From Clostridia bacterium (lineage in GTDB: Bacteria > Bacillota > Clostridia > Oscillospirales > CAG-272): a stretch of 5,416 nucleotides of DNA. Positions 4,761-5,416 of this stretch are shown here, one piece after another. Every line of letters starts with the position of its first letter. The stretch's first letter is position 1. The position numbers were made by a program, and so were the translations under genes. The DNA lies in NCBI GenBank assembly GCA_017520365.1, contig JAFXFQ010000140.1:1-5416 (forward strand), given 5' to 3'. The notes under the pieces were generated by a model. The model saw nothing but the letters and a program-made list of their open reading frames with translations, made no database searches and had not been told where the DNA came from.

Positions 4761-5129
4761 ATGGCTCGTATATCAGGTGTTGATATCCCGAATCAGAAGC
4801 GCGTAGAAATCGCTCTTACCTATATTTACGGTATCGGTCTCAAGTCCTCCAAGGACATTCTTGCAAAGACCGGCATCGATCCCGATAAGCGTGCGAAGGA
4901 TCTTACAGATGATGAGATCGCAAAGCTTCGTGACGAGATCGAAAACAACTACTCTGTAGAAGGTGAGCTTCGTAGAGAAGTAGCCCTCAACATCAAGCGT
5001 CTTGTTGAGATCAATTGCTATCGCGGAATCAGACATAGAAAGGGTCTTCCCGTACGCGGACAGCGCACAAAGACCAATGCAAGAACAAGAAAGGGTCCCG
5101 CAAAGACCATCGCTAATAAGAAGAAGTAA
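4761..5129 (+). CDS. rpsM: 30S ribosomal protein S13
   Basis: S13 sits in the head of the 30S subunit, contacts S19, the P-site tRNA and the 50S bridge. The 122-residue product matches the family (about 118-124). It begins MARISGVDIPNQKRVEIALT, has the helix-hairpin-like TYIYGIGLKSSKDIL (20-34), a central DLTDDEIAKLRDEIE (47-61), and the strongly basic C-terminal region CYRGIRHRKGLPVRGQRT (86-103), then TKTNARTRKGPAKTIANKKK, the tail that reaches the P-site tRNA. ATG 4761 has AGAGGTGA (4745-4752) 8 bases upstream. It is the first gene of the alpha-operon block (S13-S11-...). No S4-type pseudoknot leader could be recognised in the 50-base gap before it. Confidence 0.97.
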   Translation: MARISGVDIPNQKRVEIALTYIYGIGLKSSKDILAKTGIDPDKRAKDLTDDEIAKLRDEIENNYSVEGELRREVALNIKRLVEINCYRGIRHRKGLPVRGQRTKTNARTRKGPAKTIANKKK

Positions 5130-5134
5130 AGGAG
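5128..5134 (+). promoter_or_regulatory. Ribosome binding site of rpsK
   Basis: AAAGGAG begins inside the rpsM TAA stop and lies 11 bases before ATG 5146. It supports that start and close coupling of S13 and S11 synthesis. Confidence 0.75.
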
Positions 5135-5145
5135 TGAGCAGATAA

Positions 5146-5416
5146 ATGGCTAACGTAGCAAAGAAATCCGTTAAGAAGCGCCGCGACCGTAAAAACGTCG
5201 AAAGCGGAGCAGCACATATCCGCTCCAGCTTCAATAACACAATCGTAACCATCACAGATACAAACGGAAATACAATTTCCTGGGCATCTGCAGGTGAAAT
5301 GGGCTTTAAGGGCTCAAGAAAGTCTACTCCCTTCGCGGCTCAGACAGCAGCAGAGACTGCAGCTAAGATCGCTATGGAGCATGGCATGAAGACAGTTGAA
5401 GTATATGTAAAGGGCC
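5146..5416 (+). CDS. rpsK: 30S ribosomal protein S11, 3'-partial
   Basis: S11 lies on the 30S platform, helping shape the mRNA exit channel and E site. The frame is open to the window end, giving 90 of the roughly 130 residues expected. It begins MANVAKKSVKKRRDRKNVES, then AHIRSSFNNTIVTITDTNGN (23-42), the conserved SWASAGEMGFKGSRKSTPFA (45-64), and AAQTAAETAAKIAMEHGMK (64-82), running into VEVYVKG, where the family continues with PG. All N-terminal S11 landmarks are present and no break is seen. It follows rpsM by 16 bases, as in the alpha operon, where rpsD or rpoA would be expected next. Confidence 0.96.
   Translation, partial: MANVAKKSVKKRRDRKNVESGAAHIRSSFNNTIVTITDTNGNTISWASAGEMGFKGSRKSTPFAAQTAAETAAKIAMEHGMKTVEVYVKG

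Overview
The window is a continuous stretch of the bacterial spc ribosomal-protein operon running into the alpha operon. All genes are on the + strand, packed end to end. The order is rpsE (5' end missing) - rpmD - rplO - secY - adk - map - KOW-domain protein gene - infA - rpmJ - rpsM - rpsK (3' end missing). This order, with adk, map, a small KOW-domain protein and infA between secY and rpmJ, is typical of Firmicutes and especially Clostridia. Other signs agree: a long-form adenylate kinase with a cysteine-rich LID, a four-ligand zinc-type L36, strong purine-rich Shine-Dalgarno sites, and codon use favouring AAG for Lys, GCA for Ala and GTA/GTT for Val at roughly even GC. My inference is an Oscillospirales/Ruminococcaceae-like Clostridium, possibly a metagenome-derived contig. 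The sequence alone does not fix the genus.

Layout. Positions 1-680 hold the end of the 30S S5 gene and the complete L30 gene. Positions 748-2533 hold L15 and the SecY translocon pore, separated by 1 base. Positions 2554-3967 hold adenylate kinase and type I methionine aminopeptidase. Positions 3967-4245 hold a 92-residue KOW-domain protein whose start codon overlaps the map stop codon. A 97-base spacer (4246-4342) is the largest non-coding stretch and contains two adjacent stem-loops and a weak promoter-like sequence. Positions 4343-5416 hold IF-1, L36, S13 and the first 90 codons of S11. No tRNA, rRNA, mobile element, CRISPR array or convincing rho-independent terminator was found. No gap reaches 300 bases.

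The genes form one protein-making supply line. S5, S13 and S11 (30S) and L30, L15 and L36 (50S) are ribosome parts. IF-1 acts in initiation. Methionine aminopeptidase trims the first Met from new chains as they leave the ribosome. SecY exports or inserts the membrane and secreted fraction. Adenylate kinase balances adenine nucleotides for this energy-costly work. Close spacing and stop/start overlaps point to co-transcription and translational coupling.

This is a core, conserved region and I see no undescribed system in it. The points worth a second look are an apparent one-base deletion breaking rpsE near position 160, the poorly characterised KOW protein, the tandem hairpins ahead of infA, and a shortened zinc-knuckle spacing in adenylate kinase.
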